Source of the DNA: Sphingobacteriales bacterium
Lineage (GTDB): Bacteria > Bacteroidota > Bacteroidia > Chitinophagales > Chitinophagaceae
Length of the DNA stretch: 64,000 bases
Assembly: GCA_016708305.1 (NCBI GenBank)
Contig: JADJGB010000001.1
Coordinates: 558,001 to 622,000, forward strand
Direction: 5' to 3'
Part shown: one piece after another, positions 37,868-46,844 of the stretch
How the letters are laid out: the number at the start of each line of letters is the position of its first letter
Numbering within the stretch: the stretch's first letter is position 1
Translations under genes and position numbers: made by a program
Notes under the pieces: model-generated
Told to the model about the DNA's origin: nothing
The model's database searches: none
Seen by the model: the letters and a program-made list of their open reading frames with translations, nothing else

Positions 37868-38137
37868 ATGACAAAAGACGAGTCAATAGCAGATTTGAAA
37901 ATAATACCGGGTGTGGGCGTTTCCATTGCCAATGACCTGTATAATATCGGTATCAGAAATGTGAATGACCTGAAAGGTAAAAATCCTGAGGGGCTTTATG
38001 ATTTGTCAAACAGGTATGCCGGTGTGGTGCAGGACAGGTGTTTATTGTATGTTTTCAGGTGTGCAGTGTATTTTGCAAACTATGCAAATAAAAATCCGGA
38101 GAGCGAAAAGTTAAAATGGTGGAATTGGAAGGACTAA
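37868..38137 (+). CDS. Cdd1/helix-hairpin-helix protein
   Basis: 89 residues from ATG 37868 (MTKDESIADLKIIPGVG). The HhH motif IPGVGVSIANDLYNIGI and the conserved QDRCLLYVFRCAVYFA match the Cdd1 ('pathogenicity locus') family. The biochemical role is uncertain. The TTG start at 37841 adds residues outside the family. Overlaps the next gene by 22 bp. Confidence 0.8.
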   Translation: MTKDESIADLKIIPGVGVSIANDLYNIGIRNVNDLKGKNPEGLYDLSNRYAGVVQDRCLLYVFRCAVYFANYANKNPESEKLKWWNWKD

Positions 38138-39054
38138 ATATAAAGAGTTGTAAATCAATAAAATGGGTTTTGGTGCTGCTTTTGGTAAGCGCAGGTAATG
38201 TATTGTTTGCTCAATCTCTGGCAAGCAATTCGAGGGCTTCGGCCGCTGATTCTATTATAAAAGCAAGCTCTTTAAAAAATTTTCATAAAATCGATTCTTC
38301 ATTTTATGACAGCCATTATCTAACAGCGTTCATCCTTAAAAAACATCCATATTTTAATTTTCATGAAAGGGCGTTACCGCCTTCTTATACACAAAAAATC
38401 GAGATTGCGGGAAAAGAAAATTATTTTTATTTAATAGGTATAATACTATTGCTTTTTGCTGTTTGCAGGTCGGCTTTTGATAAATATTTTAATGACCTTC
38501 TCATTATCTTCTTTAAGAGATCTCAGCGGCAGCGGCAACTTCTTCAACAATCAGTCCAAAATGCCCTTCCATCATTGATTTTCAATATTTTATTTATTTT
38601 GACGGCCGGCGTTTATCTCAGTTTTCTGATTCAGAGTTTGGAAAATGGCTCAGGGTTTTCTTTCTGGTTGTTGTTGCTGTATTGCATTGCTGGCGTAGCT
38701 GTTATATATCTGTCAAAGTATCTGTTTTTAAGGCTGGCGGGTTGGGTTTTTGGAATGTCAAAAATAACCGATGCTTATATCTTTCTTATATTTTTAGTCA
38801 ATAAAATTGTAACCTTATTCCTATTGCCAGCCATTATGATTATTGCTTTGGGAACAGTTGAATTAAAAACTGTAGCGCTAACTGTTAGTTGGGTGGTTTT
38901 GGCAGGATTTTTTGTTTATAGGTTTTTCACAGCATTCAGGTTTGCAAATAAGGAGCTTGCGAGCAACCCTTTTCACTTCACTTTGTATGTTTTGTCATTT
39001 GAAGTTTTACCGGTTCTTTTGATTTACAAGTCAATTTCGGTTTTTTTGAATTAG
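38116..39054 (+). CDS. DUF4271 membrane protein
   Basis: Integral membrane protein of about 312 residues. After a signal-like segment (KWVLVLLLVSAGNVLFAQ) come about six transmembrane helices, for example YLIGIILLLFAVCRSAF, LIFNILFILTAGVYLSFLI and IVTLFLLPAIMIIAL. DUF4271 is confined to Bacteroidota and is usually found, as here, just upstream of hemD. Function unknown. Confidence 0.8.
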   Translation: MVELEGLNIKSCKSIKWVLVLLLVSAGNVLFAQSLASNSRASAADSIIKASSLKNFHKIDSSFYDSHYLTAFILKKHPYFNFHERALPPSYTQKIEIAGKENYFYLIGIILLLFAVCRSAFDKYFNDLLIIFFKRSQRQRQLLQQSVQNALPSLIFNILFILTAGVYLSFLIQSLENGSGFSFWLLLLYCIAGVAVIYLSKYLFLRLAGWVFGMSKITDAYIFLIFLVNKIVTLFLLPAIMIIALGTVELKTVALTVSWVVLAGFFVYRFFTAFRFANKELASNPFHFTLYVLSFEVLPVLLIYKSISVFLN

Positions 39055-39060
39055 ATGTTG

Positions 39061-39068
39061 TACCTTTG
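39061..39068 (+). promoter_or_regulatory. -7 box upstream of hemD
   Basis: TACCTTTG directly after the DUF4271 stop, 24-31 bp before the hemD start; suggests hemD can be transcribed separately. Confidence 0.5.
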
Positions 39069-39091
39069 TGCCCTATTTTGGTGATATTTAA

Positions 39092-39904
39092 ATGATGAAT
39101 AACGAAGCACAGACGAAGGTGGAAAAAATGAATGCAGGCAAAAAGCGACAAATTTTCATAACTCAACAGAGACCCGAAAGCGAAAAATCCCCCTATTTCG
39201 AACTTGAGCGAAAATATGATGTGAAACTCGCGTTTCATTCTTTGATTTGCTTAGAGCCTTTATCCGCAAAGGAGTTCAGGCAACAAAAGATTAGTATCGC
39301 TAATTTTTCGGGAGTAATTTTTACGAGCCGCCACGCTATTGACAATTTTTTTAGAATTTGTGAAGAAGCCAAGGTAAATATTTCGCAGGATACGAAATAT
39401 TTCTGTGCTACAGAGGCCGTTGCTCTTTATTTGCAAAAATTTATTTTATATCGTAAGCGAAAAGTTTTTTATGGCGCTGATGGAACCAACAAAAGTCTAT
39501 TGGATGTAATTAATAAGCATAAAGAGAATCTCAACTTTTTATGTGTTTGCTCCGAAAATCAGCAGGATAACGAAATAGTAGGCTGGTTGAAGGAAAATGA
39601 GTGTTCTTTTGAGCTCGGATATATGTATCGAACCAAATGTAATGACATCAAACAAATTGTTAGTGAAACTGATTTTGACATTGTCTGTTTTTTTACCCCT
39701 TCGGGTGTAAGAAGTTGGTTTGAAAATTTTCCAAAATTCAAACAAGGAAAGCTGATAATCGGGATATTTGGCAATAATACACGTACTGAAGCGCTAAAAT
39801 TTAAATTGAAGCCTGAAATTATGGCCCCGCTACCGCAAACGCCCAGTATGATTACTGCTTTGGACAAATATCTTTCCGGTAGTTTAAAACCTGTAAAGCA
39901 ATAA
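39092..39904 (+). CDS. hemD: Uroporphyrinogen-III synthase
   Basis: Cyclises hydroxymethylbilane in heme/siroheme/B12 synthesis. Sequence is poorly conserved in this family, but the two-domain pattern is clear: FITQQRPESEKSPYFELERK, FSGVIFTSRHAIDNFF, YMYRT, FDIVCFFTPSGVRSWFENF and the final PSMITALDKYL. The context next to DUF4271 supports it. The true start may be at a later Met (MNAGKKRQIFIT), since the first dozen residues are polar and unusual. Confidence 0.82.
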   Translation: MMNNEAQTKVEKMNAGKKRQIFITQQRPESEKSPYFELERKYDVKLAFHSLICLEPLSAKEFRQQKISIANFSGVIFTSRHAIDNFFRICEEAKVNISQDTKYFCATEAVALYLQKFILYRKRKVFYGADGTNKSLLDVINKHKENLNFLCVCSENQQDNEIVGWLKENECSFELGYMYRTKCNDIKQIVSETDFDIVCFFTPSGVRSWFENFPKFKQGKLIIGIFGNNTRTEALKFKLKPEIMAPLPQTPSMITALDKYLSGSLKPVKQ

Positions 39905-40078
39905 CCGGCTGTTTATTTGAATTTTTATTCAAAAAAATAATTAATTTTTAGCCGCGGGTTCTACCTTATTCATATTCAGAATAAAAGATTAGCCGAATTC
40001 GTTTAACCTATTCATAATATTGGTTAAATGATTTACTTTTGATGCTGCTTCTGCCATATAAGTAAATAGAAAGCAATT
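39905..40078. other. Intergenic, nothing clear
   Basis: AT-rich, no hairpin or exact -7 box seen. Confidence 0.3.
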
Positions 40079-41458
40079 ATGATTCAAAGTTTAGAAAACA
40101 TTGACAAGATTTTTTTTATAGGAATAGCCGGTGCGGGAATGAGCGCCATTGCCCAGTATCTGCAAGGCACCGGCAAGACCATTTCGGGCAGCGACCGGTT
40201 TTTTAATGAAGGCAGGGCAAAAAACATTAAGGAAAAGTTAGAAGCAGAAGGAATTAGCTGCTATTTACAAAATGGAAACGGAATCACCCCTGATATAGAT
40301 TTGGTTGTAGCTTCCACAGCAATAGAGGATACCGTAATAGAGGTCAGAAAGGCAAAGGATTTGAATATCCCCATTATCAAAAGGTCAGAATTGCTGGCGC
40401 TGATTGCCAATAATAAAAAGGCTATTGCCATTGGGGGCACCAGCGGAAAGAGTACAACTACTGCAATGCTTTTTGAAATAATGTCCCATGCAGGCCTTTC
40501 ACCATCAATTATGGGAGGGGCCGGTTTGATAAACCTTATAAAAAAGGGAAAAATAGGAAATGCTTTCGTAGGCAACAGTGACTGGCTGATAATAGAAGCT
40601 GATGAAAGTGATGGCTCCATCGTGCAGTATCATTCTGAAATTGGGTTGCTGTTGAATATTGAGAAAGACCACAAAGAATTAGATGAACTTGCAGAATTGT
40701 TTAAAATATTCAGAGAAAATAGTAGGCAATTTATTGTAAATCAATCGAATGAAAAATCGGCTGTACTTTCAACCAATAAGGAAAATGATTTTGCGTTAGA
40801 AGAAAATGATGGTGGAGCCGGATACGTAGCCTCTGATTTTCATCAAGAAGGGTTTCATATTTCATTCAAAATCAATAAGCAGCCTTTTGAGCTGAATATT
40901 GCCGGCCGGCACAATATGGAAAATGCGCTGGCGGCCGTCGCTGCTGCTTCGCTGGCAGGAGTTCCGCTGCATGTAGCAGCCGAGGCATTTAGGTCTTATG
41001 AAGGCATTTACAGACGTAATCAGGTGCTGGGAAATAAAAAAGGCGTATGGGTTGTTGATGATTATGCTCATAACCCGGTGAAATGTGCTGCGGCTATCCG
41101 TTCCTGTCAATATTCGGGAGACAAAGTGGTGGCATGGCTGCAACCACATGGTTACACACCCACAAAATTCCTGCGTCAGGATTTTGTAAAAGAAATTTCC
41201 GAAGCGCTGAGACCACAGGACGAAATCTGGATGAGCGAAATATTTTATGCCGGAGGCACCACCACCAAAGATATATCGGCCAGCGACCTGATAAAAGATA
41301 TTAAAGCCACAGGTAAAAGTGCATTTTTTGTAAAAGACCGAAATCAACTTTTGACCATATTAGGACCACACCTTTCTAATGGCACCGTCCTTTTGTTAAT
41401 GGGGGCCAGAGATCCGTCATTGGAGGCTTTTTCCAAAAAACTGTTTGATGAACTTTAG
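40079..41458 (+). CDS. Mur ligase family protein, MurC/Mpl-like
   Basis: ATP-dependent amide ligase. Visible are the N-terminal IFFIGIAGAGMSAIAQYL, the P-loop GGTSGKSTTTAML, ADESDGSI, AGRHNMENALAAVAAA, RRNQVL and DDYAHNP. The order fits MurC and the murein-peptide ligase Mpl. The P-loop has Ser-Gly-Lys-Ser in place of the HGKTTT usual in MurC, and the gene stands outside a dcw cluster, so a MurC-like recycling or specialised ligase is more likely than the main MurC. Confidence 0.82.
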   Translation: MIQSLENIDKIFFIGIAGAGMSAIAQYLQGTGKTISGSDRFFNEGRAKNIKEKLEAEGISCYLQNGNGITPDIDLVVASTAIEDTVIEVRKAKDLNIPIIKRSELLALIANNKKAIAIGGTSGKSTTTAMLFEIMSHAGLSPSIMGGAGLINLIKKGKIGNAFVGNSDWLIIEADESDGSIVQYHSEIGLLLNIEKDHKELDELAELFKIFRENSRQFIVNQSNEKSAVLSTNKENDFALEENDGGAGYVASDFHQEGFHISFKINKQPFELNIAGRHNMENALAAVAAASLAGVPLHVAAEAFRSYEGIYRRNQVLGNKKGVWVVDDYAHNPVKCAAAIRSCQYSGDKVVAWLQPHGYTPTKFLRQDFVKEISEALRPQDEIWMSEIFYAGGTTTKDISASDLIKDIKATGKSAFFVKDRNQLLTILGPHLSNGTVLLLMGARDPSLEAFSKKLFDEL

Positions 41459-41907
41459 GTGAATGAAGGCGTGTTTTGAAAACCGCTGTCTTTACGTAAA
41501 ATATATAAACACGAAACCATCAAAAGGCTGTTATTGATAGATGGGTCAGAATTGTCATAATCCAAACTGAATACAGCCAGCGATTCATTGCTTTTTTCAT
41601 CCAAAACTTCAACTTCATTTTCTTTTTTGAAACGGAGGAAGTAACGAATTTTATCCAGTTCAAAATATTCGCAGCCACCTTCTTTTTTCAATGAGCCGAT
41701 ATTGGCGCCATATTCATTTTCCAAAACAATTTTGTTTTTGAATAAACCCCTTTTCCGATAATAAAAGAATCTTTTTTCGCCTTTCTCGGACACGAGGTAA
41801 ATAGTACCTGTTTTTGTTTTGAAAGCCAGTGTAAATACTTTTTGACCATTGTTCCAAAATCCAATTGCTTTATTTTCAAAATTGGATGTAATTGTTTTCC
41901 ATTGCAT
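41455..41907 (-). CDS. Hypothetical protein, beta-rich
   Basis: 150 residues with alternating charged/aromatic short strands (FTLAFKTKTGTIYLVSEKG, RFFYYRKRGLFKNKIVLENE), reminiscent of LURP-one/tubby-like folds, but I cannot assign a family. Soluble, no signal. Its stop overlaps the MurC-like stop by 4 bp. Confidence 0.55.
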   Translation of the reverse strand: MQWKTITSNFENKAIGFWNNGQKVFTLAFKTKTGTIYLVSEKGEKRFFYYRKRGLFKNKIVLENEYGANIGSLKKEGGCEYFELDKIRYFLRFKKENEVEVLDEKSNESLAVFSLDYDNSDPSINNSLLMVSCLYILRKDSGFQNTPSFT

Positions 41908-42041
41908 AATGGGATCAATTTATTATACAATTTTACTCCAACTTTCTTAACATAATGAAGGTTTTTGGTAAGTTAATAATAATTTAATACACCAATGTGG
42001 ATTATGTAAATCGCATTAAAAAAATAAATATGTGTGTTATT

Positions 42042-42326
42042 TTAATGGATTTCTGTATTTAGGTAATATTCGAAAATGAAATTATCGCCTAATTCGTATG
42101 TTGCTTCCTCAAAAAGAAGGATTATTTTATCAAAATATTCTAATTGGTTTAATGACAGGTTTTTAAAAACTGCAGTTGCCGGCAATTGGATATCCCCATT
42201 TATACTATCCCACAGCGCATCTAGATTATTGCCAAAATGGTCTGATAAATTAAATTCTTTAACTGCCACCTTGTAAAAATCATCTAATGTCCCGATTCTG
42301 TTGAAATCAAAAGTTACAGAATTCAT
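42042..42326 (-). CDS. Barstar-family ribonuclease inhibitor
   Basis: 94 residues. Barstar pattern FNRIGTLDDFYKVAVKEFNL and FGNNLDALWDSINGDI, with the acidic helix that plugs the RNase active site. It is directly downstream of a barnase homologue (11 bp), so it is its cytoplasmic immunity protein. Confidence 0.9.
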   Translation of the reverse strand: MNSVTFDFNRIGTLDDFYKVAVKEFNLSDHFGNNLDALWDSINGDIQLPATAVFKNLSLNQLEYFDKIILLFEEATYELGDNFIFEYYLNTEIH

Positions 42327-42337
42327 GTGTAATTGTA

Positions 42338-42817
42338 TTATTTCTTAATAAAATTTTGGTAATGATCATGGGTTACGAATATCATTCCGTCATTTGAAAA
42401 AAGGATTCGGTCGGCATTTCTTCGCCCGCAGTTGTAATTAAGATCCGCTTCATACCAGGTTCTTCCGTTTTGGGCGGGGAGTTTCCCCTCTCTATTAGAA
42501 AAAATATCCCCACCGATTGCCCTGCCCGGCAATATATCGCATAGATTTCCGTCTGAAGCATTCCATCCCTTTTCTCTGGCTTCTTTTTTGGTAATATAAT
42601 ACTCGGGCAGTTTTTTGTTTTTTTCTACATAACTTACCACCACTTCCTCCTTTGTAAGCTCGTCTATATCTTTATTTATTTTGTTGGTATTGGCAGTATT
42701 TGGGCTGTCAATTTTGGGCACATTGGGTTGCATTTTACCGGAGCAACTGTTGTACGTCATAATCCCAATGATGACAACCAATAAAAGGATAATAATATGG
42801 TTAGATTTCAACTGCAT
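42338..42817 (-). CDS. Secreted barnase-like ribonuclease
   Basis: Guanyl-specific RNase of the N1/T1-barnase superfamily. The start at 42817 (MQLKSNHIIILLLVVIIG) gives a signal segment with a lipoprotein-like YNSCSG. The mature enzyme has LPEYYITKKEAREKGW, NLCDILPGRAIGGDIFSNRE, the catalytic-Glu strand RTWYEADLNYNCG, the Arg in RNADRILFSNDG and the catalytic His in FVTHDHYQNF. Probably exported with immunity by the adjacent barstar. Confidence 0.92.
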   Translation of the reverse strand: MQLKSNHIIILLLVVIIGIMTYNSCSGKMQPNVPKIDSPNTANTNKINKDIDELTKEEVVVSYVEKNKKLPEYYITKKEAREKGWNASDGNLCDILPGRAIGGDIFSNREGKLPAQNGRTWYEADLNYNCGRRNADRILFSNDGMIFVTHDHYQNFIKK

Positions 42818-42902
42818 AAAATCAAAAATATATAACAAACCTACAGAATTATTATTTAGAAAGATTTTGAGTTTAAATATATTTTAATAACAAATTAAAT
42901 TC

Positions 42903-42979
42903 TTTTAGCTCCGTAGGAGCGCTATTCCTATAGCGTTATGGAATTGACGATAAATTTAACCCCTTCGGGGTGGCATAAA
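42903..42979. repeat. Dispersed 'CTCCGTAGGAGCG' repeat, copy 1
   Basis: CTTTTAGCTCCGTAGGAGCG, then TATAGCGTTATGG, then CCCTTCGGGGTGGCATAAA. Small palindromes CTCCGTAGGAG and CCCTTCGGGG are conserved with copy 2. Confidence 0.65.
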
Positions 42980-43133
42980 GCCTTTGGATGCACATCACCA
43001 TATTTTATCATTGTTTTTATTTCGTCTTCTAAATTTTAAAGCAGGTAAGCAAAATGCGCCACCTTATTTTCTATCTAAAAAATCAGCATGCAAAATAAGA
43101 ATAGAATGATAAGCAATTAGATGCTTTTAGCTC

Positions 43134-43200
43134 CGTAGGAGCGATATCAACATAGCATTATGGGGGTGGAGTTTATTTTAGTCCCAGTGGAGCGGCATAA
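43134..43200. repeat. Dispersed 'CTCCGTAGGAGCG' repeat, copy 2
   Basis: CTTTTAGCTCCGTAGGAGCG, then ATAGCATTATGG, then CCCAGTGGAGCGGCATAAA. About 70-75 bp, same orientation as copy 1. Confidence 0.65.
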
Positions 43201-43474
43201 ACTTCTGAGAAAAAATGTGCTGGGTAACAAGTCCGTTGAGATATTTTTTTAATCCTCTTTTGATTTTGATTGTAATATTCCAATTTCAATCCTGATGAAT
43301 TGAATCATAGGTATTGACAATGAATTTGAATGTTACATTAAAAAATAAATGAGCAAGAGATAACCCATTGAGCACTTTAAACCGTTCTTCAAATTTCTTC
43401 GCATAGAAGTTTATATTCAATAAAACTCATTTATTCACCGTAATTGTCTTGTTGTTGTTTAAACAAGCTTACCT

Positions 43475-43545
43475 ATTTGAATTGTCAATTTTGGTTACAT
43501 TAGGATGAATTTTATTGGAGCAACTTTTATTTATACTCGGTCACA
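43475..43545 (-). pseudogene. Decayed duplicate of the barnase signal region
   Basis: TTGTCAATTTTGGTTACATT then AGGATGAATTTTATTGGAGCAACTTTT parallels 42703-42765 inside the barnase gene (CTGTCAATTTTGGGCACATT then GGGTTGCATTTTACCGGAGC). The rest of the gene is missing and the frame is open for only a few codons. Confidence 0.55.
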
Positions 43546-43678
43546 AATGATTTATTAAGAAAAGTTTATCGCTTCTTACATATTAAATATTTGATTATCA
43601 ATTAAGTATAAAGCTATTCTCTTTCTTTTTCTTATAGGTGATTTTTAATTTGATTAACTTTAAACAAAAATTATAAAG

Positions 43679-44575
43679 ATGATTAAAAATGTTTCGGTAA
43701 TTGGGGCGGGAACCATGGGAAACGGTATTGCGCATGTATTTGCCCAGCACGGGCATGCAGTAACGCTGATTGATATATCGACAGAGCAACTCGAAAAGGC
43801 AATGGCGACCATTAAGAAAAATCTTGGGAGACAGTTTGAAAAAGGGACCATCGGCGAAGTGCAGATTCAGGAAACCCTCGACAATATTTCTACCGAAACT
43901 GATTTGGCTAAGGGTGTTTCTTCGGCGCACTGGTCGTGGAAGCGGCTACCGAAAATGAGGCAGTCAAACTGAATCTATTTGAACAAATTGATGCCGCAGC
44001 GCATCAGGACTGCATATTGGCTTCCAATACCTCATCCATATCAATTACAAAAATCGCCTCTGTAACCACAAGACCGCAAAATGTAATCGGTATGCACTTT
44101 ATGAACCCCGTGCCGGTAATGAAGTTGGTGGAGGTTATAAACGGCTATTCCACCGATTCTTATGTAACCGGTTCAATAGTAGAACTCAGCAAAAAATTAG
44201 GAAAGGTACCGGCGCTTGCTCAGGATTATCCGGGTTTTGTTGCCAATCGAATACTGATGCCTATGATAAATGAAGCCATCAATACGCTGCATGAAGGCGT
44301 GGCCGATGTGGAAGCGATTGATACCATTATGAAATTGGGCATGGCACACGATGGGGCCGTTGCAATTGGCTGATTTTATCGGGCTGGATGTGTGCCTTTC
44401 CATTATGCAGGTTTTGTTTGACGGTTTTGGAAACCCTAAATATGCACCCTGCCCATTGCTGGTGAATATGGTGGCGGCAAAAAAATTAGGCGTCAAAACA
44501 GGTGAAGGATTTTATGTTTATAGTCATGGTACTAAGGAGTTGATAGTGAGTGAGCGGTTTAGGAAGAAAGGTTGA
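43679..44575 (+). CDS. 3-hydroxybutyryl-CoA dehydrogenase, two frameshifts
   Basis: NAD-dependent 3-hydroxyacyl-CoA dehydrogenase for beta-oxidation or butanoate metabolism. Rossmann motif VSVIGAGTMGNGIAHVFAQ, then VVEAATENEAVKLNLF, ASNTSSISITKIA, the catalytic-His motif VIGMHFMNPVPVMKLVE, GFVANRILMPMINEA and the C-terminal KTGEGFYVY. The frame changes near 43930 and near 44365. Length after correction (about 298 residues) is normal. Confidence 0.9.
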
Positions 44576-44638
44576 GGTTAAGGTTGCGGCTGAGGTTAAG
44601 GTTAAGGTTGAGATTGAGGTTGAGGTTGAGGCTAAGGG
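44566..44638 (+). repeat. GAGGTT/AAGGTT hexanucleotide repeat
   Basis: About eleven imperfect hexamers of GAGGTT, AAGGTT and close variants, starting at the stop codon of the dehydrogenase gene. A slippage-prone microsatellite in the 3' flank. Confidence 0.8.
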
Positions 44639-44660
44639 GTGTTGAGAGAATAAGAGAGAT

Positions 44661-45104
44661 TTAAGAATTTGTGTAATCAGGTAGCGTATTTATTTCTTTT
44701 AATTGTTTGCCGGTGTTCTGCCAGCCGAAAGTTTGACTGCCATTTGTGATAATCAGATATTTTGAAGGCAGTGAAATATTGTATCTCAAAATTTGGTCGA
44801 AGGTGCCTGTATTCAGTTTTACTCCCTGTGCTTTACATTCGATAAGCATCCAGGGTTTGTGTTCCTTATCAAAAACCAAAATATCAAACCGTTTTCTTAG
44901 TTCACCTAATTGTATTTCTTTTTCTATGGCAATAATGGTTTTGGGGTAGTTTTTCACTTTCAACAAATAATTTATAAAATTCTGCCGTACCCATTCTTCA
45001 TCCTGAAGCAACAGCCATTTTTTACGGATATTGTCAAAAATATAGGGCTGCCCATCTTTTTGCTGGATTTTGAAATCGGGTTCAGGAAAATGAATGGTAA
45101 TCAT
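44661..45104 (-). CDS. HsdR_N-type nuclease-domain protein
   Basis: 147 residues from the Met MITIHFPEPDFKIQQ. The core (EIQLGELRKRFDILVFDKEHKPWMLIECKAQG) is the PD-(D/E)xK pattern of the type I restriction N-terminal domain (Asp, then ExK). Stand-alone single-domain members are common in Bacteroidota and are not linked to restriction here. No methylase or specificity subunit is near. Function unknown. Confidence 0.82.
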   Translation of the reverse strand: MITIHFPEPDFKIQQKDGQPYIFDNIRKKWLLLQDEEWVRQNFINYLLKVKNYPKTIIAIEKEIQLGELRKRFDILVFDKEHKPWMLIECKAQGVKLNTGTFDQILRYNISLPSKYLIITNGSQTFGWQNTGKQLKEINTLPDYTNS

Positions 45105-45199
45105 AAGCTCAAAAATAAAGTATAAATTTGCAAGTTCAGGTTTTGATTTTGTCATAAAGAAATTCATTATTTCCCATCCTGAAATTTTAAAAAAATTTA

Positions 45200-46819
45200 A
45201 TGAAGAAATTATTTTTAATACTGCTTTTTCTGCAAATTATGTTTACAGGCATTTGTCAGGAAAGATATAAATCATCCGTTTGGGTTGCTGACAATGGCAA
45301 TGGGACTTTCAAAAATCCGGTTATAAATGCAGATTACTCCGATCCCGATGCGGTGAGGGTTGGAGATGATTATTATATGATTGCATCCAGCTTTGATGCC
45401 GTTCCGTGCATCCCTATATTACATTCCAAAGATTTGGTCAACTGGACGATCATCGGACATGCCTTGAAGCACCAGCCACCTTACGAGGTGTTTAACAAAA
45501 CACAACATGGCAATGGCGTATGGGCTCCTGCAATCCGTTATCACAACGATGAATTTTATATTTATTATCCCGACCCCGACTTTGGAATATATCTTATAAA
45601 AGCTAAGAATATCTCGGGTCCGTGGAGTGAACCTCATCTGGTAGAGGCCGGAAAGGGTTTGATAGACCCTTGTCCGCTTTGGGACGATGATGGGAAAGCG
45701 TACCTGACCCATGCGTACGCCGGAAGCCGTGCGGGGGTGAAAAGTATAATTGTGGTAAAGGAAATGAGCAAAGAGGGTAACAAAATTATTGGGGATGCAG
45801 TGTTGGTTTTTGACGGCCATACACAAGACCCCACTGCTGAAGGACCGAAGTTTTATAAGCGCAATGGATACTACTATATTTTTGCGCCCGCCGGAGGCGT
45901 TGCCACGGGTTGGCAATTGGTTCTGCGAAGCAAAAATGTGTATGGCCCTTATGAAAAAAGGGTGGTGATGGCACAGGGAAAATCGCCGGTAAACGGGCCA
46001 CATCAGGGCGCATGGATAGATACACAAACCGGCGAAGATTGGTTTCTTCACTTTCAGGATAAAGTTGCTATAGGTCGTGTAATGCATCTGCAACCTATGA
46101 AATGGATCAATGACTGGCCGGTAATAGGGTTAGATAAAGACGGAGCCGGCACCGGGGAACCGGTTGCTATTTTTAAAAAACCGAATGTAGGAAAAGAATT
46201 TCCAATACAAACACCTCAGGAAACTGATGAGTTTAATGAAGTAAAAATGGGTTTGCAGTGGCAATGGCAGGCCAACCCTCAGGAAACATGGGCTTTTATG
46301 TTTCCTGAAAAAGGTGTTTTAAAAATGTTTGCCAACCCATTTCCTGAAGGCGCTGTAAACCTTTGGGATGTGCCAAATGTACTGTTGCAGAAGTTCCCAA
46401 ATGACGCATTTCAGGCGACCGCCAAAATAAAAATTTCTCCTGCCGGAAAATTAACAGGAGAAAAAATGGGTCTTACCACCATGGCCATGAACTATGCCAA
46501 CATTGCAGTAAAAGCAAAAAAGGACGGTTTATACATCGTGTTTACTACTTGCGAAGAAGCAGATAAGGGCAATAAAGAAGTTGAAAAAGAAATTGCAAGG
46601 CTGAATCAGTCCGAAGTTTATTTCAGACTAAGATTTTATAGAGACACAACTTATAAATTCAGCTATAGTTTGGATGGGAAAAAATTTACTGAGGCAGGCG
46701 GCATGAAAGCAGTTCCGGGGAAATGGATCGGAATAAAAATGGGCCTTTTTGCTACAAGCGAGCTGCCCATAAATGATGCTGCTTTTATGGACGTGGATTG
46801 GTTCAGGGTTGAAAAATAA
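45200..46819 (+). CDS. GH43 family glycoside hydrolase (beta-xylosidase/arabinofuranosidase)
   Basis: Signal peptide MKKLFLILLFLQIMFTGIC, then the five-bladed propeller with the catalytic base in NADYSDPDAVRVGDDYYMIA, the pKa modulator region IDPCPLWDDDG and the acid in PTAEGPKFYKRNGYYYIF. A C-terminal beta-sandwich (about residues 345-539) is typical of the GH43 subfamilies that trim arabinan or xylose side chains of pectin. First gene of the pectin locus, intact. Confidence 0.9.
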   Translation: MKKLFLILLFLQIMFTGICQERYKSSVWVADNGNGTFKNPVINADYSDPDAVRVGDDYYMIASSFDAVPCIPILHSKDLVNWTIIGHALKHQPPYEVFNKTQHGNGVWAPAIRYHNDEFYIYYPDPDFGIYLIKAKNISGPWSEPHLVEAGKGLIDPCPLWDDDGKAYLTHAYAGSRAGVKSIIVVKEMSKEGNKIIGDAVLVFDGHTQDPTAEGPKFYKRNGYYYIFAPAGGVATGWQLVLRSKNVYGPYEKRVVMAQGKSPVNGPHQGAWIDTQTGEDWFLHFQDKVAIGRVMHLQPMKWINDWPVIGLDKDGAGTGEPVAIFKKPNVGKEFPIQTPQETDEFNEVKMGLQWQWQANPQETWAFMFPEKGVLKMFANPFPEGAVNLWDVPNVLLQKFPNDAFQATAKIKISPAGKLTGEKMGLTTMAMNYANIAVKAKKDGLYIVFTTCEEADKGNKEVEKEIARLNQSEVYFRLRFYRDTTYKFSYSLDGKKFTEAGGMKAVPGKWIGIKMGLFATSELPINDAAFMDVDWFRVEK

Positions 46820-46844
46820 TTATTGGTCTTTTAAATATTTTGAA

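Larger units (their letters stand above)
42818..43678. other. 860-bp gene-free region with repeats and a barnase remnant
   Basis: No complete gene. It contains two copies of a dispersed repeat and a decayed partial copy of the barnase 5' region, listed separately; the rest is AT-rich. Confidence 0.6.

Noticed and set aside
44661..45104. Type I restriction subunit HsdR
   Set aside because: Only the N-terminal nuclease-like domain is present, with no helicase and no hsdM/hsdS nearby; kept as a stand-alone HsdR_N protein.
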